Shown: in pieces, positions 1 through 8,316 of the stretch | How positions within the stretch are numbered: the stretch's first letter is position 1 | Layout: each line of letters opens with the position of its first letter | NCBI RefSeq assembly: GCF_014648915.1 | Contig: NZ_BMSA01000003.1 | Location: 248,001-312,000, forward strand | Length of the DNA stretch: 64,000 nt | Reading direction: 5' to 3' | Source: Streptomyces phaeofaciens | GTDB taxonomy: Bacteria > Actinomycetota > Actinomycetes > Streptomycetales > Streptomycetaceae | Translations under genes and position numbers: made by a program | The notes under the pieces: model-generated | Databases searched by the model: none | Told to the model about the DNA's origin: nothing | What the model saw: only the letters and a program-made list of their open reading frames with translations

Positions 1-137
1 CCCAGCTCCTCGGCCTGGCCCTCACCCGCTACGTCCTGCGCCTCCCCCCGGCGGTGACCCTGCCCCGCGAGGAGGCGGTGGCCTGGCTGGCCCCGACGAT
101 CCAGCGCTACCTGACGGCGGCGCACCCGGCTGCCTGA
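1..137 (+). CDS. TetR-family regulator, C-terminal fragment (cut by window edge)
   Basis: Only the last 44 codons are present; the reading frame begins at base 3 and ends at TGA 135-137. The visible residues (QLLGLALTRYVLRLPP, then a helix with WLAPTIQRYL) look like the last helices of the C-terminal ligand-binding domain of actinobacterial TetR repressors. The DNA-binding half lies outside the window, so neither its target nor its ligand can be judged. The assignment rests on this short helical signature alone. Confidence 0.6.
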   Translation, partial: QLLGLALTRYVLRLPPAVTLPREEAVAWLAPTIQRYLTAAHPAA

Positions 138-225
138 CCCACCGCCCCCGGACGGCCCCGGACAGCCCCGGACGGCCCCCGCCGGCGGGAGACCGGGTTC
201 CGGCCCGCGCGACCCGGCGCACACG

Positions 226-292
226 AAAAAAGGCGCCACCTCCGTCGCCGTACGACGCGAGGTGCGCGTACAGCGGTGGGGGCGGCGCCTTC
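226..292 (-). terminator. Factor-independent terminator of the small membrane protein gene
   Basis: On the minus strand AAGGCGCC and GGTGGCGCCTT arms enclose a long loop and are followed directly by a run of six T. It lies 28 bases past the stop codon of the 320-577 gene, where its transcript should end. Confidence 0.65.
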
Positions 293-319
293 AGGAGGCG
301 TGCGGTCGGGTGGGAGGCG

Positions 320-577
320 TCAGGCCTTTGCCTTCGGCTTGTGCACGCGGTGCTCGGGGCTGGACTTGTCGAGGACCATCACCAGGCCGGTGATGACCGC
401 GAAGATCACGATCGGGAGCACGACGAAGAGGCCCAGCGTGTCGACGACACTCAGGCCCGTGCCGGGGTCGTCGCCGTCGTCGCGGGTGAGCGCGAGCGCG
501 GGGGACGACATGAGCAGCATCATCAGCGTCGTACCGGCAGCCAGGGCGCCGGCGCGCAGGGCGTTCTTCTTGTCCAC
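320..577 (-). CDS. Small membrane protein, 85 aa, apparently leaderless
   Basis: The protein has a short Lys-containing N-terminus, a hydrophobic stretch at residues 8-30 that could be a signal anchor, an acidic linker (DDGDD), a second hydrophobic helix at about residues 43-70 and a basic tail rich in Lys. That gives a two-helix membrane protein or an exported protein with one anchor. No enzymatic motif is visible. The GTG start at 577 has no Shine-Dalgarno sequence. A TACTTT hexamer lies only a few bases upstream, so the mRNA may begin at or next to the start codon. The gene stands alone, with malQ ending 73 bp upstream. Function unknown. Confidence 0.7.
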   Translation of the reverse strand: MDKKNALRAGALAAGTTLMMLLMSSPALALTRDDGDDPGTGLSVVDTLGLFVVLPIVIFAVITGLVMVLDKSSPEHRVHKPKAKA

Positions 578-650
578 AGAGCAAAAGTAGCGAACGCCCG
601 GAAGAGCCGCGCGCCCGGGGTGCCCGTACGGGGTCCGGGCCGCTCCCGGC

Positions 651-2717
651 CTACCCCGGCGGGGCCTCCCGCAGGACGTCGACGAGGGCGTGCAGCCGCG
701 GTGAGGCGGTCAGTTCCTCCAGGCTCACCGGGCGGCCGTCCGGGTCGGCGATCGGCAGACGCCAGTTCGGGTACTGGTCCCAGGTGCCGGGGAGGTTCTG
801 CGGGCGGCGGTCGCCGACGCCGTCCGGGAGCCAGACGCCGACCATGCGGGCGGGCGTGCTCCGCAGGAACCGGTGGACGGCCTGGACCTCGGCCTCCTCG
901 GAGGAGGAGTCACCGCCGCCGGCCCGGCCGGCCAGCAGCCCGAGCCGGCTGAGCAGCGCCAGCCACTCCCCCGCGTCGGCGGCGGCCTCGGCCCGTTCCT
1001 CCTCGACGGCGCGGGTCAGCAGGCCCAGCCGGTCGCGGAGTTCGACGTGTTCGCCGGTGAGACGGGCGGCGGTGGACGGCAGGTCGTGGGTGGTGGCGGT
1101 GGCCAGGCAGTCGGCACGCCAGTGGTCCGGGGGCAGCGGGCGGCCGTCGCCGCCCCAGTCCCGTTCGAACCACAGCACGGACGTGCCGAGCACCCCGCGC
1201 TCGCGCAGCGCCTCGCGCACACCGGGCTCGACGGTGCCCAGGTCCTCGCCGATCACCGTCGCGCCGGCCCGGGAGGCCTCCAGCACCAGGACGGCGAGCA
1301 TGGCCTCGGCGTCGTACCGGACGTACGTGCCCTCGGTGGGCGGTTCTCCCTGCGGGACCCACCACAGCCGGAACAGGCCCATGACGTGGTCGACGCGCAG
1401 CGCGCCCGCGTACCGGAACAGGCCCCTGAGCAGCCGTCGGTACGGGGCGTAGCCGAACTCGGCGAGCCGGTCCGGGCGCCAGGGCGGCAGGCCCCAGTCC
1501 TGGCCGCGCGCGTTGAAGGCGTCCGGCGGGGCGCCCACCGACATCCCGGCGGCGAAGTACTCCTGCTGCGCCCAGGCGTCCGCGCCCTGGGGGTGCACGC
1601 CGACGGCGAGGTCGTGCACGACACCGACCGGCATCCCCGCCTCGCGGGCGGCGCGCTGGGCGGCGGTGAGCTGGGCGTCGGTGAGCCAGGCGAGACGGGA
1701 GTGGAAGTCGACACGGTCCATCAGTTCCCGGCGGGCGCCGGCCGTCTCGGCGGACCGGGGGTCGCGCAGCCCCTGCGGCCAGCCGTTCCACTCGGGGCCG
1801 TGCACCTCGGCGAGCGCGCACCAGGTGGCGTGGTCCTCCAGGGCCTGGCCCTGCTCGGCGAGGAAGTCGCAGTAGGCGGCGCGCCGGCCGGGGCCGAGGG
1901 GCACCCGGGCGACGAGTTCCAGCGCCTCCCGCTTCAGCGCCCACACCGCGTCCCGGTCGATCAGCTCGCCCTTCTCCAGCACGGCCTCGCGCAGCCGCCC
2001 GGCCCGCTGCGCGAGGGCACGCGCGCCGGGGTCGGCGTAGGCGAACTCGGGCACGTCCTCGACGCGCAGATGCACCGGGTCGGGGAAGCGGCGGGAGGAC
2101 GGCCGGTACGGGGACGGATCGGTCGGCGCGCCCGGCACGCTCGCGTGCAACGGGTTGACCTGCACGAACCCCGCCCCGAGGGTCCGCCCGGCCCAGCTCG
2201 CCAGCTCCCCCAGATCACCGAGGTCGCCCATGCCCCAGGAGCGCCGGGAGAGGAGCGAGTAGAGCTGGACGAGGAGTCCGTACGAGCGGGACGCGGGCGC
2301 GGGCAGCCGGGGCGGGGCCACGACGAGGTGCACGCGCGCGGTGCGGCCGTCGGGTGCCGTGGCGGTCAACCGGTGCACCCCGTGCGGGAGTTCCTCCACC
2401 CCTTCCCGGGTCTCCCCCCGCTCGGTCTCGACCCGCAGGCCGGTGCCCTCGGGGAGGGCGGCGAGCGCCTCGCACGGGCTGCCGCTCCAGCACACCACGG
2501 TCGGCGGCAGCAGCCGCTCGCGCAGCTCCGCCTCCCTGGCCGCGAGCGCGGCCCGCACGGCCTCCGGGCCGCTCGCGTCGACACCGAGCGCGGCCAGGAC
2601 ACGGGTGACCGCGGTCGCCGAGGCGGTGACCGTACGGTCCGGGGACGGCTGGTAGGAGACGGCCACGCCGTGCAGCGCGGCCAGCCGGGCGAGGTCCTCG
2701 CCGAGGGGTGCGGTCAT
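651..2717 (-). CDS. malQ: 4-alpha-glucanotransferase (amylomaltase, GH77)
   Basis: This enzyme moves alpha-1,4-glucan segments between malto-oligosaccharides in the cytoplasm during maltodextrin and glycogen turnover. The 688 residues fit bacterial MalQ, which is about 690. The GH77 catalytic signatures are all present: RVDHVMG near residue 441 with the nucleophile Asp443, GEDLGT near 490 with the acid/base Glu491, and HDLPS near 544 with the third acidic residue Asp545. The first 140 residues are the extra N-terminal domain typical of actinobacterial and proteobacterial MalQ. The ATG at 2717 directly abuts the TAG of the small gene upstream (zero spacing) and a GAGG lies six bases before it within that gene. 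Translation of the two is therefore probably coupled. Confidence 0.93.
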   Translation of the reverse strand: MTAPLGEDLARLAALHGVAVSYQPSPDRTVTASATAVTRVLAALGVDASGPEAVRAALAAREAELRERLLPPTVVCWSGSPCEALAALPEGTGLRVETERGETREGVEELPHGVHRLTATAPDGRTARVHLVVAPPRLPAPASRSYGLLVQLYSLLSRRSWGMGDLGDLGELASWAGRTLGAGFVQVNPLHASVPGAPTDPSPYRPSSRRFPDPVHLRVEDVPEFAYADPGARALAQRAGRLREAVLEKGELIDRDAVWALKREALELVARVPLGPGRRAAYCDFLAEQGQALEDHATWCALAEVHGPEWNGWPQGLRDPRSAETAGARRELMDRVDFHSRLAWLTDAQLTAAQRAAREAGMPVGVVHDLAVGVHPQGADAWAQQEYFAAGMSVGAPPDAFNARGQDWGLPPWRPDRLAEFGYAPYRRLLRGLFRYAGALRVDHVMGLFRLWWVPQGEPPTEGTYVRYDAEAMLAVLVLEASRAGATVIGEDLGTVEPGVREALRERGVLGTSVLWFERDWGGDGRPLPPDHWRADCLATATTHDLPSTAARLTGEHVELRDRLGLLTRAVEEERAEAAADAGEWLALLSRLGLLAGRAGGGDSSSEEAEVQAVHRFLRSTPARMVGVWLPDGVGDRRPQNLPGTWDQYPNWRLPIADPDGRPVSLEELTASPRLHALVDVLREAPPG

Positions 2718-2924
2718 CTACGGCCTCGTGGAGTCGGAGTCCGCGGCGGCGAGCGGCGGTTCGCTGGTGAGCGGCTCGGCGTCGGGCAGCGGCGGCTCAC
2801 TGGTGAGCGGCGCCTCGGCGCAGGAGCCCTCGGCACTGAAGCCGCACAGGTGGGGCTCCGCGAAGGGGGCTTCGAGGGTGGCGGACGGGTCCGCCGGGCG
2901 TTTGGAGTGGGCCGGTGCGATCAC
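2718..2924 (-). CDS. Small unknown protein, 68 aa, translationally coupled to malQ
   Basis: This reading frame begins at a GTG (2924) placed five bases after a strong AAGGAG and ends with a TAG that touches the malQ start codon. The arrangement supports a real, co-translated gene. The product is acidic and proline-rich, has only two cysteines (in PHLCGF and EGSCAE) and contains the segment PLTSEPPL twice. There is no signal peptide, membrane helix or known domain. The two cysteines nine residues apart could bind metal or form a disulfide, or it could be a precursor-like peptide; none of this can be shown from sequence. I do not recognise a family. Confidence 0.55.
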   Translation of the reverse strand: MIAPAHSKRPADPSATLEAPFAEPHLCGFSAEGSCAEAPLTSEPPLPDAEPLTSEPPLAAADSDSTRP

Positions 2925-3127
2925 GGTGGCTCCTTGTCGCGTGGGGGGACGGGTTACCGCAGCCCTACCCAGCGGACGCGACGGCAGACGTCCGGGGCAT
3001 CGACCGTGCGCATCTCGCCACATTCCCCACCTCGACATTTCTCGCGAAAGCAACTTGTCGCACCTTATCGGCCACACGCGCCCCCGGGCCGTGAACCGGC
3101 GGCGCGCGGCCGTCCGACAGAGAGGGT

Positions 3128-3721
3128 GTGAGACGGTTCCGCCCCATGAGGGGCCACGGGGAGAGCGCCACGGACGCGGCACTGCTGCGGGCCGTGGCGG
3201 ACGGCGACGCCACGGCGCTGGCCACGCTGTACGACCGGCACGCCGGCTGGCTGCACGCGCGGCTGGCCCGGCGCTGCGCGGACACCGAGGTGGTCAGGGA
3301 GGTGTTGCAGGACACCTTCGTGACGGTGTGGCGGTCGGCGGGCGGTCACCGCGGCGGGGAGGCGGGCGGCTGGCTGTGGACCATCGCCGCCCGGCGGCTC
3401 GTCGACGCGCGGCGGGCGCAGGAGCGCGTGGCGCGGGTCGGGACGGCGCCGGCCCCGGAGGCCGTCCCCGTCGAGTCCGCCGAGGAACGGGTGCTGGCCG
3501 GGCTGGAGTTCGGCGACGTCGGCACCGCCCTCGGCCGGATCTCGCCCGAGCTGCGGGAGGTGCTGCGCGCGACCGTGGTCGACGGGCTCACCACCCGGGA
3601 GACGGCCCGGCTGCTCGGCATCCCCGAAGGCACGGTCAAGACCCGGGCGATGCGGGCCCGCGCCGAACTCCGCGCGGCCCTGGCCCAGTTGAACCCCACA
3701 CCGGCGGGAGGCCCGGCGTGA
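3128..3721 (+). CDS. ECF-type RNA polymerase sigma factor (sigma-70 family)
   Basis: The 197-residue protein has the two-domain ECF layout. Region 2 spans about residues 15-85 (ALYDRHAGWLHARLARR, then VLQDTFVTVWR). Region 4 spans about 130-185 with a helix-turn-helix (TTRETARLLGIPEGTVKTR). It heads an operon: its TGA overlaps the GTG of a zinc-finger anti-sigma gene, followed by ABC transporter genes with equally tight overlaps. The sigma factor probably drives this transporter operon and is held inactive by its neighbour. The start is uncertain: the GTG at 3128 has GAGAGG almost adjacent to it, and an in-frame ATG lies at 3146. The signal it responds to is not evident. Confidence 0.85.
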   Translation: MRRFRPMRGHGESATDAALLRAVADGDATALATLYDRHAGWLHARLARRCADTEVVREVLQDTFVTVWRSAGGHRGGEAGGWLWTIAARRLVDARRAQERVARVGTAPAPEAVPVESAEERVLAGLEFGDVGTALGRISPELREVLRATVVDGLTTRETARLLGIPEGTVKTRAMRARAELRAALAQLNPTPAGGPA

Positions 3722-4875
3722 ACGCATCCTCGTGGCACACCGACGACACCCTCGCCGCCCGCTATGCCGACGGCACCCTGCCCGACTCCGACGCCTGGTC
3801 CCTGGAGAAGCACCTGGAGCAGTGCGGGACGTGCGCGACCCGCGTCTCCCGGGCGGTGGCGAGGACCGGCACGGCGACGGTCCTGGCAGAGGTACGAGAG
3901 GCCGTCCTGGCGGAGGCACGGGGGGCCGTCCCGGCGAAGGCACGGGGGGCCGTCCCGGCGAAGGCACGGGGGGCCGTCCCGGCGAAGGCACGGGGGGCCG
4001 TCCCGGCGAAGGCACGGGGGGCCGTCCCGGCGAAGGCGGCCGAAGTGGCCGGACCCGCGCCCCTGCCGACGCCGGTCGCGCGGCCCGCCGTCCCGGCGCC
4101 CCGTACCCACGGCGCCCGCCTCTGGTCCTCCCGCACCGGCGGACCCCGCGCCTCCGCCCCGGCCCGCCCCCTCCGCCCCTTCCGCTCCGCCCGCACCGGC
4201 GGGCCGGGCGGCACCTCCGCGCTCGCCCGCGTCCTCTGGGCCGCGGGGCCCGCCGTGCGCGGTGCCTGGCTGGTCGCCGTCGTCGTCGTGGCGGTCGGGG
4301 CCGTCGGGCTCGCGTACGGGGCCGGGGTCGGCGGAGTGCGCCCGCTGCTGCTGGCGGTCGCGCCGCTCGTGCCGGTCGCCGGGGTCGCCCTGTCCTACGG
4401 GCGGCACGCCGATCCGCTGTACGAGATCGTCGCCTCGACCCCGTCCGGCGGGCTCCGGCTGGTACTGACCCGGACGGCCGCCGTGCTCGGGGTCAGCCTG
4501 CCGCTGCTGACCCTCGCCGGTCTGCTGCTGCCCGCGTCGGGCGCCCCCGGGGCGGCCGCCTGGCTGCTGCCGGGCCTCGCGCTGACGCTGGCCTCGCTGG
4601 CCCTGGCCGGTTACCTCGGCCCCCGGGCCGCGACCGCGGTGACCGGCGGCGGCTGGCTCGTGGCCGTCCTCGTCCCGGCCCTGGCCGGACCCGGCGCGGC
4701 ACCCCTCGCCCGCCTGGCCGCCCCCGGCGACACCCTCGTCGTCCGCCTCACCGAACAGCTCTCGCGCTGCCTCGACGGCCCGCTCGCGCAGGGCGCGTGG
4801 GCGGCCGCGGCCGTGCTCTGCGCGGCCCTGCTGGCCGTCCGCCGCTCCGCCTACGACCGGCTGGACCGGCGATGA
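3718..4875 (+). CDS. Membrane-bound zinc-finger anti-sigma factor with octapeptide repeats
   Basis: The first 45 residues contain HLEQCGTC, the H-x3-C-x2-C core of zf-HC2 anti-sigma factors. This fits a protein whose gene starts inside the stop codon of an ECF sigma gene (GTG overlapping TGA). Residues 60-107 are six tandem octapeptides of the RGAVPAKA type. A Pro/Arg/Ala-rich linker follows, and then about six hydrophobic segments in the C-terminal half. Typical zf-HC2 anti-sigmas have one helix, so this 385-residue form is a fusion with a multi-helix membrane domain. Its last codons overlap the ABC ATPase gene (ATGA), so the membrane half may work with that transporter. The ligand sensed is unknown. 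Confidence 0.75.
   Translation: MNASSWHTDDTLAARYADGTLPDSDAWSLEKHLEQCGTCATRVSRAVARTGTATVLAEVREAVLAEARGAVPAKARGAVPAKARGAVPAKARGAVPAKARGAVPAKAAEVAGPAPLPTPVARPAVPAPRTHGARLWSSRTGGPRASAPARPLRPFRSARTGGPGGTSALARVLWAAGPAVRGAWLVAVVVVAVGAVGLAYGAGVGGVRPLLLAVAPLVPVAGVALSYGRHADPLYEIVASTPSGGLRLVLTRTAAVLGVSLPLLTLAGLLLPASGAPGAAAWLLPGLALTLASLALAGYLGPRAATAVTGGGWLVAVLVPALAGPGAAPLARLAAPGDTLVVRLTEQLSRCLDGPLAQGAWAAAAVLCAALLAVRRSAYDRLDRR
3895..4038 (+). repeat. Six tandem copies of a 24-bp coding repeat
   Basis: Six in-frame 24-bp units encode REAVLAEA followed by five RGAVPAKA. The last five units are nearly identical in DNA sequence, while the first is diverged. This points to recent expansion by slippage or recombination. 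The array sits between the zinc finger and the membrane part of the anti-sigma factor. Confidence 0.95.
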
Positions 4876-5678
4876 CCCCCTCTTCGGGAACGTCTGGAGA
4901 CCTCTTGAGCACGATACGAGTGACCGGTCTGCACGTCCGGCACCGCAGAACCGTCGCCCTCGACACCGTCGATCTCGCCCTGGGCCGGGGCGTGCACGGT
5001 CTGCTCGGGCCGAACGGCGCCGGGAAGACCTCCCTGATCCGGGTGCTGTCCACGGTCGCGCGGCCCTCCGCCGGCCGGGTGGAGATCCTCGGCGAGGACG
5101 TCGGCGACCCCCGGCGGTGCGGCCCGGTCCGGGCCCGGCTCGGCTATCTGCCGCAGGAGTTCGGCTACTACCCGGGCTTCACGGTCAGCGAGTTCGTCGC
5201 GTACGTGGCCTGGCTGAAGGAACTGCCCGCCGCGGACACCCCGGCCGCCGTCGCCCGCGCCGTCGCGCGCGTCGGCCTCGCGGACCGCGCCGACGCGAAG
5301 GTGCGGACGCTCTCCGGCGGCATGATCCGCCGGGTCGGCATCGCCCAGGCCATCGTCAACGACCCCGACGTCCTGCTCCTCGACGAGCCGACCGCCGGCC
5401 TCGACCCCGAGCAGCGGGTGGAGTTCCGCGCGCTGCTGCGCGAACTGGGCGCCACCGCCACGGTGATCGTCTCCACCCACCTGGTGGAGGACGTGGCCGC
5501 CGCCTGCACGGAGGTGACCCTCCTGGACGCGGGCCGGGTCGCCTACCGCGGCACCCCCGCATCCCTGAGCGCCCTCGGCGAGCGGACCGGGCCGGACGGC
5601 ATGGGCGACAACCCCATCGAGCGCGGCTACTCGGCGGCCCTGCGCGCCCACCGCACCGGTGCGGAGGCCCTGCGATGA
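4872..5678 (+). CDS. ABC transporter ATP-binding protein
   Basis: This is a single nucleotide-binding domain with every ABC motif: Walker A GPNGAGKTS, Q-loop YLPQEFGYY, signature LSGGMIRR, Walker B DVLLLDEPTAGLDP and switch His in STHLVED. The sequence is closest to the drug/antibiotic export type (CcmA-like). ATG 4872 overlaps the stop of the anti-sigma gene. An in-frame TTG at 4905, preceded by GGAG, is an alternative start that would remove an unconserved-looking N-terminus. The next two genes encode membrane proteins and overlap in the same way, so they presumably form the permease. The substrate cannot be inferred. The operon is probably controlled by the ECF sigma factor at its head. 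Confidence 0.9.
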   Translation: MTPSSGTSGDLLSTIRVTGLHVRHRRTVALDTVDLALGRGVHGLLGPNGAGKTSLIRVLSTVARPSAGRVEILGEDVGDPRRCGPVRARLGYLPQEFGYYPGFTVSEFVAYVAWLKELPAADTPAAVARAVARVGLADRADAKVRTLSGGMIRRVGIAQAIVNDPDVLLLDEPTAGLDPEQRVEFRALLRELGATATVIVSTHLVEDVAAACTEVTLLDAGRVAYRGTPASLSALGERTGPDGMGDNPIERGYSAALRAHRTGAEALR

Positions 5679-7003
5679 CCCTGGTGGAGACACCCCCCGC
5701 GCCCGTGCGGCACGCGCATCCCCTGCGCGCCGAGACCGTGCGCGGCTTCGCGCCCCTGGCCGGGGCGGCGGTCCTGCTGACCACGGCCGTCGTGCTGGGC
5801 GGCTCGGCCGACCGGTGGCAGGGCGGCTGGGCGGAGACCCGTACCGAACTGCACGACGCGCTGCTGGTCCTGCTCCCCCTCGCGGCGGCCGCCGGCTGCC
5901 GGCAGGGCGGGCGGGAGCGCCGGCGCCGTACCGAGGAGCTGTGGGGGACGGCCGTGCGCGGGCCGCTGGCCCGGTTCCTGGTGTCGGCGCTGCCCCTGGC
6001 GCTCTGGGTGGCCGCGGGATATCTGCTCGCCGTGGCCGGCGCGCTGCTGGCGACCTGGCCGTACGCCCGGGGCGACCGGCCGTATCTCGCGCTGCTGCCG
6101 GCGGACACGGTGGCGCTCGCGGCCGCGGCGGTGGCCGGGCAGGTGGTGGGGCGGCTGGTGACGTGGCGGCTGGCGCCACCGCTGCTGGCGACGGCCGGGT
6201 TCGTCGCGCTGGGCGTGTCGTTGTCGGCGCGCGAGAGCGCCGGACGTTTCCTGAACCCGGCCTTCCCGGTCGCCGTCGGCGAGGTCCCGGCCGGCTGGCA
6301 GCCGGTCGCGGCCATCGGGTGGACGGCGGGGCTCGTGGCGGCGGCCGTCCTGGCCCACGCGGCCCGCCGGCGGTACGCGGCGCTGCTGCCGCTGGCGGCC
6401 GCGGTCGCCGCGGGCGCGGTGCTGGTGACCGCGGGCGACGGGCCGTGGCGGACGAACCCGGCCGAGGGCCGCCAGGTCTGCGACACCTCGACCACGCCCC
6501 AGATCTGTGTGAACGCCCGCTACGGCGAGCTGTTGCCCCAGGTCACGGCCGCTCTGTCGCGGGTCACCGACCGTCTGGACGGCGTACGGAACCTGCCGGT
6601 CCGTTTCGAGGACCGGACCGGTGAGCCCCGCGCCGACGAGGTGCAGCTGCCGATGCTGACGCCGATCGGCTGGTCGATGGTGCGGGGACGGCTGACCGAT
6701 CCGGAGCAGTACGCGTGGGAGGCGGTGGCGGCGCTCCAGCGCCGGGCGGACTGCGACGCGCTGGACCCGCGCGTGGGTCTCGCCGACGACGCCGTGGAGA
6801 ACTACCTCGCGCCGAGCCCCGCGCGGGAGCAGTTCGACGCACTGGACGCGCGGGGCGACCAGGAAGAGCGTGACGACCTGGAGCGGCGCAGGGCGGCCCG
6901 GGCCCGGCTCCTGGCGATGGGCGAGGAGGAGCGCCGGGAGTGGCTGTCGGCGTACTTCGCGACGACGGGCTCCTGCGACTCGACGGAGGTGCCGGCCCTG
7001 TGA
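5675..7003 (+). CDS. Membrane protein, probable ABC permease subunit with extracellular C-terminal domain
   Basis: The 442-residue protein has about six hydrophobic helices in its first 260 residues. A soluble C-terminal region follows with cysteines in RQVCDTSTTPQICVN and two more later (DCD, GSCDS), which suggests disulfides outside the membrane. The charged loop ERRRRTEELWGT resembles cytoplasmic loops of ABC-2-like permeases that contact the ATPase. ATG 5675 overlaps the stop of the ATPase gene, and its own TGA overlaps the next gene's GTG. It is most likely the larger permease of this transporter. I recognise no named family. Confidence 0.7.
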   Translation: MTLVETPPAPVRHAHPLRAETVRGFAPLAGAAVLLTTAVVLGGSADRWQGGWAETRTELHDALLVLLPLAAAAGCRQGGRERRRRTEELWGTAVRGPLARFLVSALPLALWVAAGYLLAVAGALLATWPYARGDRPYLALLPADTVALAAAAVAGQVVGRLVTWRLAPPLLATAGFVALGVSLSARESAGRFLNPAFPVAVGEVPAGWQPVAAIGWTAGLVAAAVLAHAARRRYAALLPLAAAVAAGAVLVTAGDGPWRTNPAEGRQVCDTSTTPQICVNARYGELLPQVTAALSRVTDRLDGVRNLPVRFEDRTGEPRADEVQLPMLTPIGWSMVRGRLTDPEQYAWEAVAALQRRADCDALDPRVGLADDAVENYLAPSPAREQFDALDARGDQEERDDLERRRAARARLLAMGEEERREWLSAYFATTGSCDSTEVPAL

Positions 7004-7602
7004 ACGGAGTGCTGCTCTACGCCCGTTCCCGCGCCCTGCCGGTCACGCTGGCCGCGCTGGCCGGCACCACCGCCTTCGCGGTGTGGGCGGCGGACCGGAT
7101 GGACACCTATCTGGACCCGCACCGGAAGCTGCCGCTCGTGGCGCTGGCCCCGCTGCTGGCCGCCGCCGTGATCGGCGGCAGCCTGCACACCGCGTCCGAT
7201 GAGCTGGACCGTACGGCCGTACGCCCCTGGTGGCCCCGGCGGCAGGCCCAGCTGCTCGGTCTGACCGCCCTGGCGGCGGCCCTGCTGCCGCTCGCCGTGC
7301 TCGGGGACACGCCCGGCTTCGGCCCGCCGGCCATGATCCGCAATCTGCTGGGGTGTACGGGGATCACGGCGGCCGCGGCCGCCGTGCTGGGCGCCCGGCT
7401 GAGCTGGCTGCCGGCGTTCGGCTACGTCACCGCGGTGTACCTGGCGTCGGGCGGGGTGCGCGGGCGGGCGGTCACCGTGTGGGCGTGGCCGATGCAGCCG
7501 GGGCACGAGGCGGGGGCGTGGGCGGCCGCCGGGGGCGCGTTCCTGCTGGGCACGGTCCTGTACGTCGTACGGGGTGCGCGGCCGGAGGGACCGCGCGGCT
7601 GA
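7000..7602 (+). CDS. Small integral membrane protein, probable second permease subunit
   Basis: The 200-residue protein has about six hydrophobic segments and a short basic tail. Its GTG overlaps the TGA of the preceding membrane protein, making it the last gene of the sigma / anti-sigma / ATPase / permease operon. Length and layout suit a half-size partner for the 442-residue protein. A strong hairpin follows about 100 bp downstream. Confidence 0.65.
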   Translation: MNGVLLYARSRALPVTLAALAGTTAFAVWAADRMDTYLDPHRKLPLVALAPLLAAAVIGGSLHTASDELDRTAVRPWWPRRQAQLLGLTALAAALLPLAVLGDTPGFGPPAMIRNLLGCTGITAAAAAVLGARLSWLPAFGYVTAVYLASGGVRGRAVTVWAWPMQPGHEAGAWAAAGGAFLLGTVLYVVRGARPEGPRG

Positions 7603-7707
7603 GACCGCGCCCGCCGACCCTCGTACCCGGCCCCGCGTACCCGTACCCGCGACCGTGGCCGTACGCGTCCCCGCGACCGTCCTCGTGACCGGTGCGCGTC
7701 CCGAAGG

Positions 7708-7761
7708 GCCCCGTGGCAGGACCGGTCGGCCGGACCGGGTGGGCCGGCGGCGCCACGGGGC
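7708..7761. terminator. Bidirectional hairpin between convergent genes
   Basis: Arms GCCCCGTGGC (7708-7717) and GCCACGGGGC (7752-7761) are exact complements, and further G/C pairing is possible between them. The hairpin lies between the transporter operon and the convergent HNH gene and can serve both. There is no clear T-run. Confidence 0.5.
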
Positions 7762-7779
7762 ATGAAGAAGCCCGGATCG

Positions 7780-8316
7780 TCAGGCGGAGATGCCGTCGAT
7801 CCGGGCCAGGGCGTCGTCCGCGCCGTACGGCTGCAAGTAGGGCAGCCAGCGCGGGTCCCTATGGCCGGTGCCGATGATGCGCCAGGCCAGGCCGGTGGGC
7901 GGAGCGGGTTTGTGCCGCAGCCGCCAGCCGATCTCGACGAGATGGCGGTCGGCCTTGACATGGTTGCAACGACGGCAGGACGCCACCACGTTGTCCCACA
8001 CGTGCTTGCCCCCGCGGCTGCGCGGGATGACGTGGTCGACGCTGGTTGCGACGCCACCGCAGTACATGCACCGGCCCCCGTCCCGTGCGAAGAGCGCACG
8101 GCGGGTGAGAGGAACGGGCCCCCGATAGGGAACCCGGACGAATCGCTTCAGCCGGACCACGCTGGGTGCGGGGACTGTGACGGTGGCACTGTGCAGGAAG
8201 GCGCCGGATTCCTCGAGGGAGACGGCCTTGTTCTCCAGGACGAGGATGAGCGCGCGGCGGAGCGGTACGACGCCGAGGGGCTCGTACGACGCGTTGAGGA
8301 CCAGGACATGCGGCAC
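7780..8316 (-). CDS. HNH endonuclease family protein
   Basis: The 178-residue protein ends in an HNH fold. A zinc-binding CMYCGG and CRRCNHVK pair brackets the catalytic segment SVDHVIPRSRGG, and HVWDNVVASC supplies the central Asn. The first 90 residues (LNASYEPLGVVPLRRALIL) are the conserved leader domain of a small actinobacterial HNH family, whose role is not well defined. I chose GTG 8316 because AAGGAGG lies five bases before it; longer upstream frames have no ribosome site. No partner methylase or phage gene is nearby, so a general DNA-metabolism role is likelier than restriction. Confidence 0.85.
   Translation of the reverse strand: MPHVLVLNASYEPLGVVPLRRALILVLENKAVSLEESGAFLHSATVTVPAPSVVRLKRFVRVPYRGPVPLTRRALFARDGGRCMYCGGVATSVDHVIPRSRGGKHVWDNVVASCRRCNHVKADRHLVEIGWRLRHKPAPPTGLAWRIIGTGHRDPRWLPYLQPYGADDALARIDGISA

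Noticed and set aside
3895..4038. Possible CRISPR-like array
   Set aside because: The 24-bp units are contiguous with no spacers and are in frame within a gene.
7780..8316. HNH gene as a homing endonuclease or phage remnant
   Set aside because: There is no intron, integrase, terminase or att-like repeat around it, and the leader domain matches a conserved chromosomal family.
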